Assembly: GCA_001873635.1 (NCBI GenBank)
Contig: MNZK01000106.1
Span: 1 to 49,426, forward strand
Length of the DNA: 49,426 nucleotides
Direction: 5' to 3'
DNA from: Porphyromonadaceae bacterium CG2_30_38_12
GTDB taxonomy: Bacteria; Bacteroidota; Bacteroidia; Bacteroidales; Paludibacteraceae
The notes under the pieces are model-generated. The model saw nothing but the letters and a program-made list of their open reading frames with translations. It ran no database searches and was not told the origin of the DNA. The position numbers and the translations under genes were made by a program. Positions within the stretch are counted from its first letter, which is position 1, and every line of letters begins with the position of its first letter. Shown here one piece after another: positions 1 to 7,884 of the stretch.

Positions 1-40
1 TGATATTTATTTAATACTAAAAATGATAAATAGCTCGAAA

Positions 41-1885
41 TTATTTAAGTAAATTCAATATGCTTTGTTCTAATTCCGACACAGTAAATGGTTGTCCATA
101 CACTTTATTGAATTGAAAATAATCGCCTGGAACTTTAGAACGTAAATAAGTTGCAAACTGACCGCTATTTAGTTCACAAATCAATACTTTTTTATAACTT
201 TTCAGGACAGCCTTGGTGTTGCGTGGTAGTGGATGAATGTAATTAAAATTGGCAAAAGCAACTTTTTCCCCGGCTTTATTCAAATTATTCACTGCCGTTT
301 TGATATGTCCTTGCGTAGAACCCCAACCCACCACTAATAACTCGGCAGAGCTTTCACCTTCCACTTCAAGTTCGGGAACAACCTGGGCAATATAATCTAT
401 TTTTGCCTGACGCGTATCCACCATTTTTTGATGGTTTACAGCTTCAGTACTTACTGCACCGGTTACGTAATCTTTTTCCAAACCGCCATTTCGCTGCGCA
501 AAACCTTCCATGCCAGGTACAGCCCAATAGCGCGACAAAGTTTTAGGATCGCGCGATGTAACATGCACATCTTCCATACCTTGGCGTACAAAATTTGGCT
601 TAATATCTTCCAATTCGGCTAATTTTGGCAATTTCCACAACGCAGTGCCGTTGGCAATAAAAGTATCTGACATGAGAATTACGGGCGTCATGTGTTCCAG
701 CGCAAGTTTGCAAGCCATGTAGGAAAAATGGAAACAATCAGCGGGTGTGCTTGCAGCAATTACTACCACAGGCGATTCGCCATTCCTTCCATACAGTGCT
801 TGTAGTAAATCAGTTTGCTCTGTTTTGGTAGGTAGTCCAGTTGAAGGTCCGCCACGTTGCACGTCCACAATGACCAAGGGTAGTTCGGCCATCACGGCAA
901 GTCCAATAGCTTCCGATTTGAGCGCTAAGCCAGGTCCTGAAGTGCTTGTAGCTGCCAACGAACCAGCAAATGAAGCACCTATGGCTGTAGAAATACCTGC
1001 AATTTCATCCTCTGCTTGCATAACCTTGATACCAAGTTCTTTGCGAGCTGCTAATTCCTGCATAATGTCGGTAGCTGGCGTAATGGGATAACTTCCCAAA
1101 AAAAGTTGTAATCCGGCTTTTTCGGCTGCTGCTATCATGCCCCAAGCAGTTGCTTTATTTCCGCTAATGCTTGTGTATTTTCCTTTGGGTACATCATTCG
1201 ATTTTTCGACCAAATAAGTTGATATTGCCAAATGCAAATTATGTCCATAATTGAAACCATCGGTAAGAACTTTCACATTAGCAGAGAGTATAGTAGGTTT
1301 TTTCCCAAATTTATTCGTCAGAAAATGAATTGCTTGGTCGATAGGGCGATTAAATAACCAACAAACTAAACCCAACGCAAACATATTTTTACTCCGAACC
1401 ATCGATTTGTTATCCATATCGAAGCCTTCGAGAGCGGAAACTGTAAGTGAACTTAGAGCTGCTGGAATAATTTGAATTGTATCGGGGATATTTAACTCCT
1501 CGAAAGGATTGTCTGTGGTGAAACCAGCTTTGGTTAAATCCGATTTCTGAAACGAATCGGTATCAATGATAAGCACCGCATTTTTTTTCATACCCTTAGC
1601 ATTAACCTTGAGTGCTGCTGGGTTCATTGCCACCAACACATCAGCATCATCGCCAGGTGTAAAAATTTTGGAAGCACCTAAATTTACCTGAAATCCCGAT
1701 ACGCCAGTTACGGTACCTTGCGGAGCACGAATTTCGGAAGGAAAATCAGGGAAAGTGGATATTTCGTTTCCTAAAATTGCAGAAAGATTGGAGAACAAAG
1801 TTCCCGTTAATTGCATGCCATCGCCCGAGTCGCCTGTAAAACGTATCACAACATTTTCTAACTCGGTTTGCTTTAAATCACTCAT
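41..1885 (-). CDS. korA: 2-oxoglutarate:ferredoxin oxidoreductase, fused gamma/alpha subunit
   Basis: Subunit of the enzyme that oxidatively decarboxylates 2-oxoglutarate (or a related 2-oxoacid) to the acyl-CoA and reduces ferredoxin in the cytoplasm. The 614-residue protein has an N-terminal gamma domain (about residues 10-195, with GDSGDGMQ at 18-25) followed by the alpha, pyruvate-flavodoxin-like domain (about 240-614, with YPITPATD near 270 and a TSTSGPG stretch). This fused length is normal for the KorA family. The thiamine-pyrophosphate subunit KorB is not seen; it normally follows korA and would lie beyond the left edge. asnS sits 66 bases upstream on the same strand. The exact 2-oxoacid is inferred from family resemblance, not proven. 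Confidence 0.9.
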   Translation of the reverse strand: MSDLKQTELENVVIRFTGDSGDGMQLTGTLFSNLSAILGNEISTFPDFPSEIRAPQGTVTGVSGFQVNLGASKIFTPGDDADVLVAMNPAALKVNAKGMKKNAVLIIDTDSFQKSDLTKAGFTTDNPFEELNIPDTIQIIPAALSSLTVSALEGFDMDNKSMVRSKNMFALGLVCWLFNRPIDQAIHFLTNKFGKKPTILSANVKVLTDGFNYGHNLHLAISTYLVEKSNDVPKGKYTSISGNKATAWGMIAAAEKAGLQLFLGSYPITPATDIMQELAARKELGIKVMQAEDEIAGISTAIGASFAGSLAATSTSGPGLALKSEAIGLAVMAELPLVIVDVQRGGPSTGLPTKTEQTDLLQALYGRNGESPVVVIAASTPADCFHFSYMACKLALEHMTPVILMSDTFIANGTALWKLPKLAELEDIKPNFVRQGMEDVHVTSRDPKTLSRYWAVPGMEGFAQRNGGLEKDYVTGAVSTEAVNHQKMVDTRQAKIDYIAQVVPELEVEGESSAELLVVGWGSTQGHIKTAVNNLNKAGEKVAFANFNYIHPLPRNTKAVLKSYKKVLICELNSGQFATYLRSKVPGDYFQFNKVYGQPFTVSELEQSILNLLK

Positions 1886-1951
1886 TTTTTTTTGATTAAT
1901 TTACTTTGTGTTTTTCATTTCTATGTTTACTAAATTTCGGTTTACAACAAA

Positions 1952-3349
1952 TTAGAAGTCTGCATTGTTCGGTGTGCGAGGAAATGGAATTACATCGCGT
2001 ATATTTGTCATGCCTGTTACAAACAGCATCAAACGCTCAAAACCTAAACCAAAGCCAGCATGTGGTGCAGTGCCAAAACGACGTGTATCCAAATACCACC
2101 AAATGTCTTTAGTCGGAACTCCCATTTCGGAAGCTCTCCTACTTAATTTTTCAAAATCTTCCTCACGCTGAGAACCGCCAATAATTTCGCCAATTTTGGG
2201 GAATAACACATCCATTGCACGCACTGTTTTGCCGTCGTCGTTCTGTTTCATGTAAAACGATTTAATTTCTTTGGGATAATCAGTCAGTATAACAGGTTTT
2301 TTGAAATGTTGCTCAACCAAATATCTTTCGTGTTCCGATTGCAAATCAGTTCCCCAGCCCACCGGAAATTCAAATTTATATCCTTTAGCTACTGCATCCT
2401 CTAATATGGCAACTCCCTCGGTGTAAGTGAGGCGTTTGAAATCGTTGTTTACTACAAAATTTAATCGTTCAAAAAGTTCCTTGTCGTACATGGTAGATAA
2501 AAAATCCAAATCATCCTTGCAATTGTCCAATGCCCATCGAATGCAGTATTGAATAAAATCCTGTGCCAACTGCATATTCTCTTCTATTTCGTTGAAAGCG
2601 ACTTCGGGCTCAATCATCCAAAATTCGGACAAATGGCGGGGAGTGTTGGAATTTTCGGCACGAAAAGTTGGTCCAAAGGTATAAATAGAACCCATCGACA
2701 TAGCAGCTAACTCGCCCTCTAATTGCCCAGATACGGTTAAACTGGCTTGTTTGCCAAAAAAATCCTTACTGTAATCGATCGAGCCGGTTTCGTCCTTCTT
2801 CAAGTCGTAGAGGTTCAGGGTAGTAACCTGAAACATTTGTCCGGCACCTTCACAATCGGAAGCAGTGATAATAGGAGTATGGAAATAGAAAAACCCACGT
2901 TCGTGGAAAAAGCGATGCACTGCCATCGCCATGTGATGACGGATGCGGAACACGGCGCCAAAAGTATTGGTGCGTGGACGCAAATGGGCTATTTCTCGCA
3001 AAAATTCGAGTGTGTGTCCTTTTTTTTGTAAGGGGTATGTTTCGGGGTCGGCAGCACCGTAAATTTGAATTTCGGCAGCTTGTATTTCTACACTTTGTCC
3101 CTTGCCAAGCGACTCTACCAATGTGCCCGTAACCGAAATGCAAGCACCAGTGCTTATAGGTTTCAGAAACTCTTCGCCAAACTTTTCATTTTCGGCAACT
3201 ACCTGAATGTTGTGTATCGTTGAACCATCGTTGAGGGCAATAAAACTCACATTTTTGTTTCCTCTTCGTGTGCGTACCCATCCTTTAATGTTGATAGTTT
3301 TACCATATTCTGTACTTTGAAGCGCTTGGGCAATAATTGTTCTAACCAT
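1952..3349 (-). CDS. asnS: asparaginyl-tRNA synthetase
   Basis: Charges tRNA-Asn with asparagine. The 465-residue protein has the usual class IIb layout: an N-terminal OB-fold anticodon-binding domain (about 15-105) and a class II catalytic core. Class II motif 2 is visible as [15 protein letters not shown] (about 230-245) and motif 3 as GFGLGFERL near the C terminus, followed by [11 protein letters not shown]. The length matches bacterial AsnRS. A Bacteroidetes -7 element (TATTTTTG) lies at 3391-3398 on the minus strand, giving a short leader to the ATG at 3349. Identification as Asn rather than Asp enzyme rests on overall sequence character. Confidence 0.95.
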   Translation of the reverse strand: MVRTIIAQALQSTEYGKTINIKGWVRTRRGNKNVSFIALNDGSTIHNIQVVAENEKFGEEFLKPISTGACISVTGTLVESLGKGQSVEIQAAEIQIYGAADPETYPLQKKGHTLEFLREIAHLRPRTNTFGAVFRIRHHMAMAVHRFFHERGFFYFHTPIITASDCEGAGQMFQVTTLNLYDLKKDETGSIDYSKDFFGKQASLTVSGQLEGELAAMSMGSIYTFGPTFRAENSNTPRHLSEFWMIEPEVAFNEIEENMQLAQDFIQYCIRWALDNCKDDLDFLSTMYDKELFERLNFVVNNDFKRLTYTEGVAILEDAVAKGYKFEFPVGWGTDLQSEHERYLVEQHFKKPVILTDYPKEIKSFYMKQNDDGKTVRAMDVLFPKIGEIIGGSQREEDFEKLSRRASEMGVPTKDIWWYLDTRRFGTAPHAGFGLGFERLMLFVTGMTNIRDVIPFPRTPNNADF

Positions 3350-3390
3350 TTTGTTTTTTACGAAAATTAAATTTATATTTTACAGAATTG

Positions 3391-3398
3391 CAAAAATA
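3391..3398 (-). promoter_or_regulatory. asnS promoter, -7 element
   Basis: Reads TATTTTTG on the minus strand, an exact match to the Bacteroidetes -7 consensus TAnnTTTG, 42 bases upstream of the asnS ATG. Confidence 0.6.
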
Positions 3399-3481
3399 CG
3401 AAATATGATTGAAATAATAACAGTTTTGAACTACTATTCAAAATTTTCTTTCAGAGCTAGCTAAATTTAGCTTTTTATTTC

Positions 3482-3489
3482 TATATTTG
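3482..3489 (+). promoter_or_regulatory. crcB promoter, -7 element
   Basis: TATATTTG matches TAnnTTTG exactly and ends 12-13 bases before the first conserved base of the fluoride riboswitch. Transcription would therefore begin just before the aptamer, which supports both calls. Confidence 0.65.
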
Positions 3490-3501
3490 CAAGTCATTTA
3501 C

Positions 3502-3553
3502 ATAGCGATGGTATCAGCCTTTAACAGCCACGAATAGCTAATAATACCTACTT
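3502..3553 (+). ncRNA. fluoride riboswitch (crcB motif)
   Basis: The sequence carries the conserved crcB-motif blocks in order: GCGATGG (3505-3511), a short linker, TTTAACAGC (3519-3527), a small hairpin (AGC/GCT arms at 3525-3527 and 3537-3539), then AGCTAATAATACCTAC (3536-3551). The arm GGTAT (3510-3514) pairs with ATACC (3544-3548), as in the known aptamer. It lies downstream of a good promoter and about 145 bases upstream of crcB, the classical target. Known for the family: fluoride binding turns expression on. How this copy switches is unclear. CCTAC (3547-3551) can pair with GTAGG (3596-3600), and GGTATC (3510-3515) with GATAC before a T-run (3582-3595), so an attenuator is possible but no strong terminator hairpin is seen. 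Confidence 0.85.
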
Positions 3554-3696
3554 ATAAATTAAATGTAATTGTTATAGCAAAGATACTTTTTTTTTGTAGG
3601 ATTGTGTAAATTCAACAACTCGCATTACTGCTCTTTGTAAAGTCACATCATTTATACATGCATCACAGTATCTAATTATCTCGAAACGAATATAAT

Positions 3697-4071
3697 ATGA
3701 AGCAATTATTACTCATTGGGTTTGGTGGTTTTGTTGGAACAATTTTTCGCTTTTTGGTACAGAAACTAAATTTGCAGGTGCATTTTTTTTCAATTCCCTT
3801 CGGAACATTAGCAGTTAATGTCATTGGAAGCTTACTCATTGGTTTCATAATCGGTATTTCATCAAAAAACGATCTACTTTCACCCAACTTACGCCTCTTT
3901 TTAATGGTAGGGTTTTGCGGCGGATTTACTACCTTTTCATCCTTTACCGCCGAAAATCTAACTTTAATGCAAAACGGACAGTTTGCAACTGTTCTCTTAT
4001 ACACTGGGATGAGCATCTTTCTCGGGTTTGCGGCTGTTTATTTTGGATATATTAGCTCTAATTTATTATAA
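3697..4071 (+). CDS. crcB: fluoride ion channel CrcB/Fluc
   Basis: Small membrane channel that exports toxic fluoride down its gradient; it works as a dual-topology dimer. The 124-residue protein shows four hydrophobic segments and the family signatures: an N-terminal GGFVGTIFRF, GTLAVNVIGSLLIG in segment 2 and GFCGGFTTFSSF in segment 3, which includes the phenylalanine-box and the Na+-site region. Length is typical. A fluoride riboswitch precedes it. The next gene, a DUF190 protein, starts one base after the stop codon, so the two are almost certainly co-transcribed. Confidence 0.95.
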   Translation: MKQLLLIGFGGFVGTIFRFLVQKLNLQVHFFSIPFGTLAVNVIGSLLIGFIIGISSKNDLLSPNLRLFLMVGFCGGFTTFSSFTAENLTLMQNGQFATVLLYTGMSIFLGFAAVYFGYISSNLL

Positions 4072-4072
4072 T

Positions 4073-4429
4073 ATGAACACATTAGGAAACAGTTTATTAA
4101 AAATTTATGCCAGTACAACAGACAAAATTGGCTTCGACTTAGTATACGAGCATATTATTCATGTTGCAAAACAAAATAAAATTGCTGGTGTAACGGTTTA
4201 TCGGGGCATTATGGGCTTTGGTAAGAGCAGTATGCACATTGAGCAATCACGATTTTGGGAATTAACCGAGAAGCTTCCTGTGGTGATTGAAATTATTGAC
4301 AATACAGAGGCAATTGAAAGCTTTTACGAATTGATAAAAAAGGATTTAGAAAAAGTGCCTAAAGGTTGCTTAGTAACTTTACAAGCAATAGATATTAAAC
4401 TTCAAAAAATGGGCATTAGCATGCAATAA
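4073..4429 (+). CDS. DUF190 family protein, partner of CrcB
   Basis: A 118-residue soluble alpha/beta protein of the DUF190 family, recognised by GNSLLKIY near the N terminus, the signature RGIMGFG (44-50) and LPVVIEIIDN. The fold resembles PII-like proteins, but no biochemical role is established. DUF190 genes are often next to crcB, and here it follows crcB by one base and is under the same fluoride riboswitch. A role as regulator or accessory of the fluoride channel is inference. An in-frame upstream start at 4028 lies inside crcB; the ATG at 4073 is preferred because it begins directly after the crcB stop and gives the normal family N terminus. Confidence 0.9.
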   Translation: MNTLGNSLLKIYASTTDKIGFDLVYEHIIHVAKQNKIAGVTVYRGIMGFGKSSMHIEQSRFWELTEKLPVVIEIIDNTEAIESFYELIKKDLEKVPKGCLVTLQAIDIKLQKMGISMQ

Positions 4430-4507
4430 TACGCTTTAGCCCAAACGAAATCAAATAAACACACTAACTGAAACAGGTAGCGGATGTGGTGGCAAAAGCA
4501 GTTCATC

Positions 4508-4532
4508 AAGCTTTGCTTGTATCAAAGCTTTT
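4508..4532 (+). terminator. possible terminator after the DUF190 gene
   Basis: AAGCTTTG (4508-4515) and CAAAGCTT (4523-4530) form an 8-bp stem with a 7-base loop, followed by only a short T run. Weak on its own, but it lies 79 bases past the DUF190 stop. Confidence 0.4.
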
Positions 4533-4576
4533 AAAAACAACTAAAAAAAATCACGAAATAATGCGTGTTTTCACAA

Positions 4577-4610
4577 AAAAGGCTTTGCATTTTTGTTTGC
4601 AAAGCCTTTT
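4577..4610. terminator. bidirectional terminator between the crcB operon and trpB
   Basis: A perfect 13-bp stem, AAAAGGCTTTGCA (4577-4589) with TGCAAAGCCTTTT (4598-4610), and an 8-base T-rich loop. A-runs and T-runs flank it, so it reads as a Rho-independent terminator on both strands. It lies between the convergent DUF190 gene and trpB, 20 bases from the trpB stop. Confidence 0.9.
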
Positions 4611-4629
4611 AGTATTTTTACGGACTGAA

Positions 4630-5841
4630 TTATTTCCTGTTTTCGGGTAAACCATACGTATCAACCACGAAATCAATGTCTTTATCGCCCCTCCCACTCA
4701 GGTTTACTAAGATGGAGGAATGTGGATTTTCTTTTGCCAATTTAATAGCATAAGCTACTGCATGAGCACTTTCGAGTGCCGGAATAATTCCCTCCAAACG
4801 ACTGAGTTCATAAAAAGCATCAATAGTTTCTTGGTCATTAATAATATCGTAATTCACTTTTTTCAAATCTTTCAGCATGCTGTGCTCGGGTCCAACTCCA
4901 GGATAATCCAAGCCGCTGGCAACAGAATATACCGGACTGGGTTCACCTTTTTCATCCTGCAACACATAACACTTAAAACCATGTATAATACCTGGAGTAC
5001 CTTTGGTCATCGTGGCAGCATGATCGCCCAATTCCATGGATCTTCCTGCTGGTTCGACGCCATAAAGCTGACATTCCTCATCATCCAAAAAAGCTGAAAA
5101 AAGCCCCATAGCATTGCTACCTCCACCAACACAAGCCACCACTTTATCGGGTAATTCGCCAGTCATTTCAAAAAACTGTTCCTTTGCTTCAATCCCCACA
5201 ACACGTTGAAAATCGCGTACCATCATGGGAAAAGGATGTGGCCCAACAACCGAGCCAATACAATAGATTGAATTGATTGGATCTTCCAAATAAGCTCCAA
5301 AAGCAGAATCTACAGCTTCTTTCAATGTTTTTAGCCCGTGAGAGACAGGAACTATTTTGGCACCCAATATTTCCATACGCACCACGTTTGGATGTTCTTT
5401 GGCAATGTCCACTTCACCCATGTGTATTTCACATTCCAAACCGAAATATGCAGCGGCGGTAGCCAAAGCAACACCATGTTGCCCCGCACCTGTTTCGGCA
5501 ATAAGTTTCTTTTTACCAAGATGTTTAGCCAGCAAAGCTTCACCCATGCAATGATTAAGTTTGTGTGCCCCGGTATGATTCAAGTCTTCTCGTTTCAAAT
5601 AAATCCGACCACCATATTTTTCGGACAAACGATTGCAAAAATAAACAGGTGTAGGCCTTCCCTGATAATGTTTCCGAATACTGCGCAGTTCAGATATAAA
5701 ATTATGTGATTTGCTAATTGCATAATAAGCATCTGTGATTTTTTTCATTTCCACTTCGAGAATAGGTGGAATAAATGCGCCACCGTACTCATTAAAAAAC
5801 CCATCTTTATCCGGAAATTTTTTAAAATAATTGTCAGCCAT
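4630..5841 (-). CDS. trpB: tryptophan synthase beta chain
   Basis: Condenses indole with serine to make tryptophan, using pyridoxal phosphate. The 403-residue protein has the family motifs: GRPTPVYFC (61-69), [12 protein letters not shown] with the PLP lysine at about K94, [11 protein letters not shown] with the catalytic glutamate at about E116, the phosphate cup GGGSNAMG (239-246), and C-terminal LSGRGDKD. The start at 5841 (MADNYFKKF) is chosen over an upstream in-frame ATG at 5901 because a -7 element (5899-5906) overlaps that upstream start and would place it outside the transcript. No trpA or other trp gene is adjacent. Some family positions differ (HKLNHCMGE where HKxNxxLGQ is common), so it is a somewhat divergent TrpB. 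Confidence 0.92.
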   Translation of the reverse strand: MADNYFKKFPDKDGFFNEYGGAFIPPILEVEMKKITDAYYAISKSHNFISELRSIRKHYQGRPTPVYFCNRLSEKYGGRIYLKREDLNHTGAHKLNHCMGEALLAKHLGKKKLIAETGAGQHGVALATAAAYFGLECEIHMGEVDIAKEHPNVVRMEILGAKIVPVSHGLKTLKEAVDSAFGAYLEDPINSIYCIGSVVGPHPFPMMVRDFQRVVGIEAKEQFFEMTGELPDKVVACVGGGSNAMGLFSAFLDDEECQLYGVEPAGRSMELGDHAATMTKGTPGIIHGFKCYVLQDEKGEPSPVYSVASGLDYPGVGPEHSMLKDLKKVNYDIINDQETIDAFYELSRLEGIIPALESAHAVAYAIKLAKENPHSSILVNLSGRGDKDIDFVVDTYGLPENRK

Positions 5842-5898
5842 AATTTTGTTGAATTTATAATTTGTAAATAAATACGCTGTTTTCTTATCAAATACATG

Positions 5899-5906
5899 CA
5901 AATATA
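5899..5906 (-). promoter_or_regulatory. trpB promoter, -7 element
   Basis: TATATTTG on the minus strand (TAnnTTTG), 57 bases upstream of the ATG at 5841. It also argues against the longer trpB start at 5901. Confidence 0.6.
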
Positions 5907-6031
5907 CAAAATTAGATTATAAAAAAATATTGTATTACAGGTATTTTAATGATTTTTTACTTTGTCATAATTTACGATCTTGCTTATCATTCAGCTAACT
6001 AATCTGGTAACGGTTAGATGAAAGAAAATAT

Positions 6032-6039
6032 TTATCTTT
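6032..6039 (+). promoter_or_regulatory. clcF promoter, -7 element
   Basis: A TATCTTTG element within about one base of these coordinates, 32 bases upstream of the CLC start. The resulting leader is short, leaving no room for a riboswitch like the one before crcB. Confidence 0.6.
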
Positions 6040-6071
6040 GCAATTGCAAAATTATATTCGAGAAATGAATT

Positions 6072-7436
6072 ATGGTAAAAAAATGGGCTAAAACTTTCGA
6101 TCAGTATTTTATTTTTAAGTACATAATCAAGTGGTTTTTTTATGTAATACCCGTAGCGGTAGTTGTGGGATCGATGGTCGCACTTTTTTTGTGGCTTTTA
6201 GATTTCGCAACAAGCATTCGCTGGGCTAATGGTTGGTTACTGTATTTTTTGCCTTTCGTTGGCGTTGCCATTGTGGCACTTTACAAATTCAAAGGAAAAA
6301 ATGCTGAGGCAGGTAATAACTTAGTGATGGACGAAATTCACAAGCCTGGTGGAGGTATTCCTTTCCGAATGGCACCATTTGTACTTATTTCAACCGTTGT
6401 TACACATCTTTTTGGAGGGTCGGCTGGTCGCGAAGGTACGGCAGTGCAAATTGGTGGTAGTGTGGCAAATTATGTTGGCAAAAAGCTTCGACTAAATAAC
6501 GAAGACCTCCGTATTTTGCTCATGACTGGAGTTGCTGCAGGTTTTGGAGCGGTATTCGGGACACCCCTTGCAGGAACCATTTTTGCTCTCGAAGTAATTG
6601 CCATAGGGCGTATTAAGTACGATGCACTACTTCCGGCTTTTTTTGCAGCTACGCTTGCTGATGTGGTTTGCACTTTGTACGGCATACATCACACGCACTA
6701 TCACATTAACTTTCACGAACAAGCCTCCAGTATTGGTATTTTTAACCTGAATTTCAATTACAAAATTCTTTTTTGGGTAACCATTGCTGCCGTTTTGTTT
6801 GGTTTAGTAAGCAATTTTTTTTCCGAAGCGTCACACTCCATAAAAAGCATTGCACAGAAACATGTAAAATGGAAATACGCTATTCCGGCAATAGGAGGAG
6901 TTTTGATAATAGTACTCACTTTTATGGTGGGTACTACGGATTATTTAGGCTTGGGCGTAACTACGCAGAGTGGCACAGGAAATAGCTTGGTGAATGCCTT
7001 TAAAACTGGCGGTGTGGATAATTTCAGTTGGTTGTGGAAACTAGTATTCACAGTAATCACCTTGAGCACCGGCTTTAAAGGTGGCGAAGTTACCCCGCTT
7101 TTCTTTATTGGAGCGGCTTTAGGAAACGTTATTGCTATGCACACTGGAATGCCGGTTGATTTGTTTGCAGCGTTAGGATTTATTGCCGTTTTTGCAGGGG
7201 CTACCAACACACCCTTAGCTTGCACGTTTATGGGAGTCGAATTATTTGGAGGTGAGCATGTGCTGTATTTTGCAATAGCAACTTTTATTGCTTATTATTT
7301 CAGCGGCCATTCGGGCATTTACACTTCACAACGGGTGAGCGTTTCGAAGGCTGACCTTACCGACCACCTAAACCTCAAAAACACATTGAAATATATCCGT
7401 GAAAATAAAAACAAAGGAAATGAAAAAACAAATTAA
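6072..7436 (+). CDS. CLC-family antiporter, probable fluoride/proton exchanger (CLC-F clade)
   Basis: A polytopic CLC membrane transporter of 454 residues. The motifs point to the fluoride-specific CLC-F clade rather than chloride channels: the first anion-site motif reads GNNLVMDEIH (81-90) instead of the canonical GSGIP, and the gate motif reads GSAGREGTAVQ with the external glutamate at about E121 and Thr in place of the usual Pro. Known for the clade: fluoride efflux driven by proton uptake. Context agrees, because crcB with a fluoride riboswitch is 2 kb away and a DUF190-like gene overlaps its 3' end. The clade assignment is from remembered motifs and needs a tree; generic databases often label such proteins voltage-gated chloride channel. 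Confidence 0.85.
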   Translation: MVKKWAKTFDQYFIFKYIIKWFFYVIPVAVVVGSMVALFLWLLDFATSIRWANGWLLYFLPFVGVAIVALYKFKGKNAEAGNNLVMDEIHKPGGGIPFRMAPFVLISTVVTHLFGGSAGREGTAVQIGGSVANYVGKKLRLNNEDLRILLMTGVAAGFGAVFGTPLAGTIFALEVIAIGRIKYDALLPAFFAATLADVVCTLYGIHHTHYHINFHEQASSIGIFNLNFNYKILFWVTIAAVLFGLVSNFFSEASHSIKSIAQKHVKWKYAIPAIGGVLIIVLTFMVGTTDYLGLGVTTQSGTGNSLVNAFKTGGVDNFSWLWKLVFTVITLSTGFKGGEVTPLFFIGAALGNVIAMHTGMPVDLFAALGFIAVFAGATNTPLACTFMGVELFGGEHVLYFAIATFIAYYFSGHSGIYTSQRVSVSKADLTDHLNLKNTLKYIRENKNKGNEKTN

Positions 7437-7782
7437 AACTCACTCATTAGGTAAGTTGCGTATTTACGTTAAAACAGGCGAAAATATCAAATCAAAAACA
7501 TTGCTACGCAAAATGTTTCCGACCAGCCTCTATCGGAATATTATCAACATTGCCAAAGAAGATGGCATAATGAATGCCTCGGCATTTAATGCCCATATAA
7601 GCTTTAGCGGCGATAGCAAAATAAAACAATTTTCATACGAATCGGATAACAGTGGACTTACCGTTTGTGTTGAATTGATTGACACCAGAGAAAAACTGCA
7701 ACATTTTTTTATAAAACACAGCGTGTTGCTAAAAGATAAAGTGGTGATATACAAAGAAGTGGAGTATTGGGATGTGGAATAA
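7420..7782 (+). CDS. divergent DUF190-like protein overlapping the CLC gene
   Basis: A 120-residue protein resembling DUF190: LGKLRIYVKTGE at the N terminus matches the first strand, then LYRNIINIAKEDGIMNASAF and LTVCVELIDTREKLQHFF align with the helix and final strands. The family signature RGIMGFG is replaced by NAHISFSG, so it has diverged strongly from the copy beside crcB. The ATG at 7420 is preferred over a GTG at 7399 because AAAGGAA precedes it. It overlaps the CLC stop by 17 bases, implying coupled translation. Function unknown; a link to fluoride export is inferred from position only. Confidence 0.75.
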   Translation: MKKQIKTHSLGKLRIYVKTGENIKSKTLLRKMFPTSLYRNIINIAKEDGIMNASAFNAHISFSGDSKIKQFSYESDNSGLTVCVELIDTREKLQHFFIKHSVLLKDKVVIYKEVEYWDVE

Positions 7783-7884
7783 ACTATGCTGCAATGGAAA
7801 ATAAATTTAACAATTCGCAACACTTTAACTATTAATTCATTTTAAGTCAGGCTTTTATGTTTATCTATTTCTCCATTCATTTTT

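Larger units (their letters stand above)
3350..3696. other. divergent intergenic region asnS/crcB
   Basis: This gap of about 347 bases lies between divergent asnS (minus) and crcB (plus). It holds the asnS promoter at its left end and, on the plus strand, a promoter followed by a fluoride riboswitch. The stretch from about 3555 to 3696 is the riboswitch expression platform and crcB leader. It includes a nine-T run at 3587-3595 and the segment GTAGG at 3596-3600, which could pair with CCTAC in the aptamer. No additional ORF was seen. Confidence 0.7.

Noticed and set aside
5842-5901. 20-residue N-terminal extension of trpB
   Set aside because: The promoter -7 element overlaps the upstream ATG, and the family N terminus matches the start at 5841.
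5940-6071. Second fluoride riboswitch before the CLC gene
   Set aside because: Looked for the GGCGATGG and AGCTAATnnnnCCTAC blocks and found neither.
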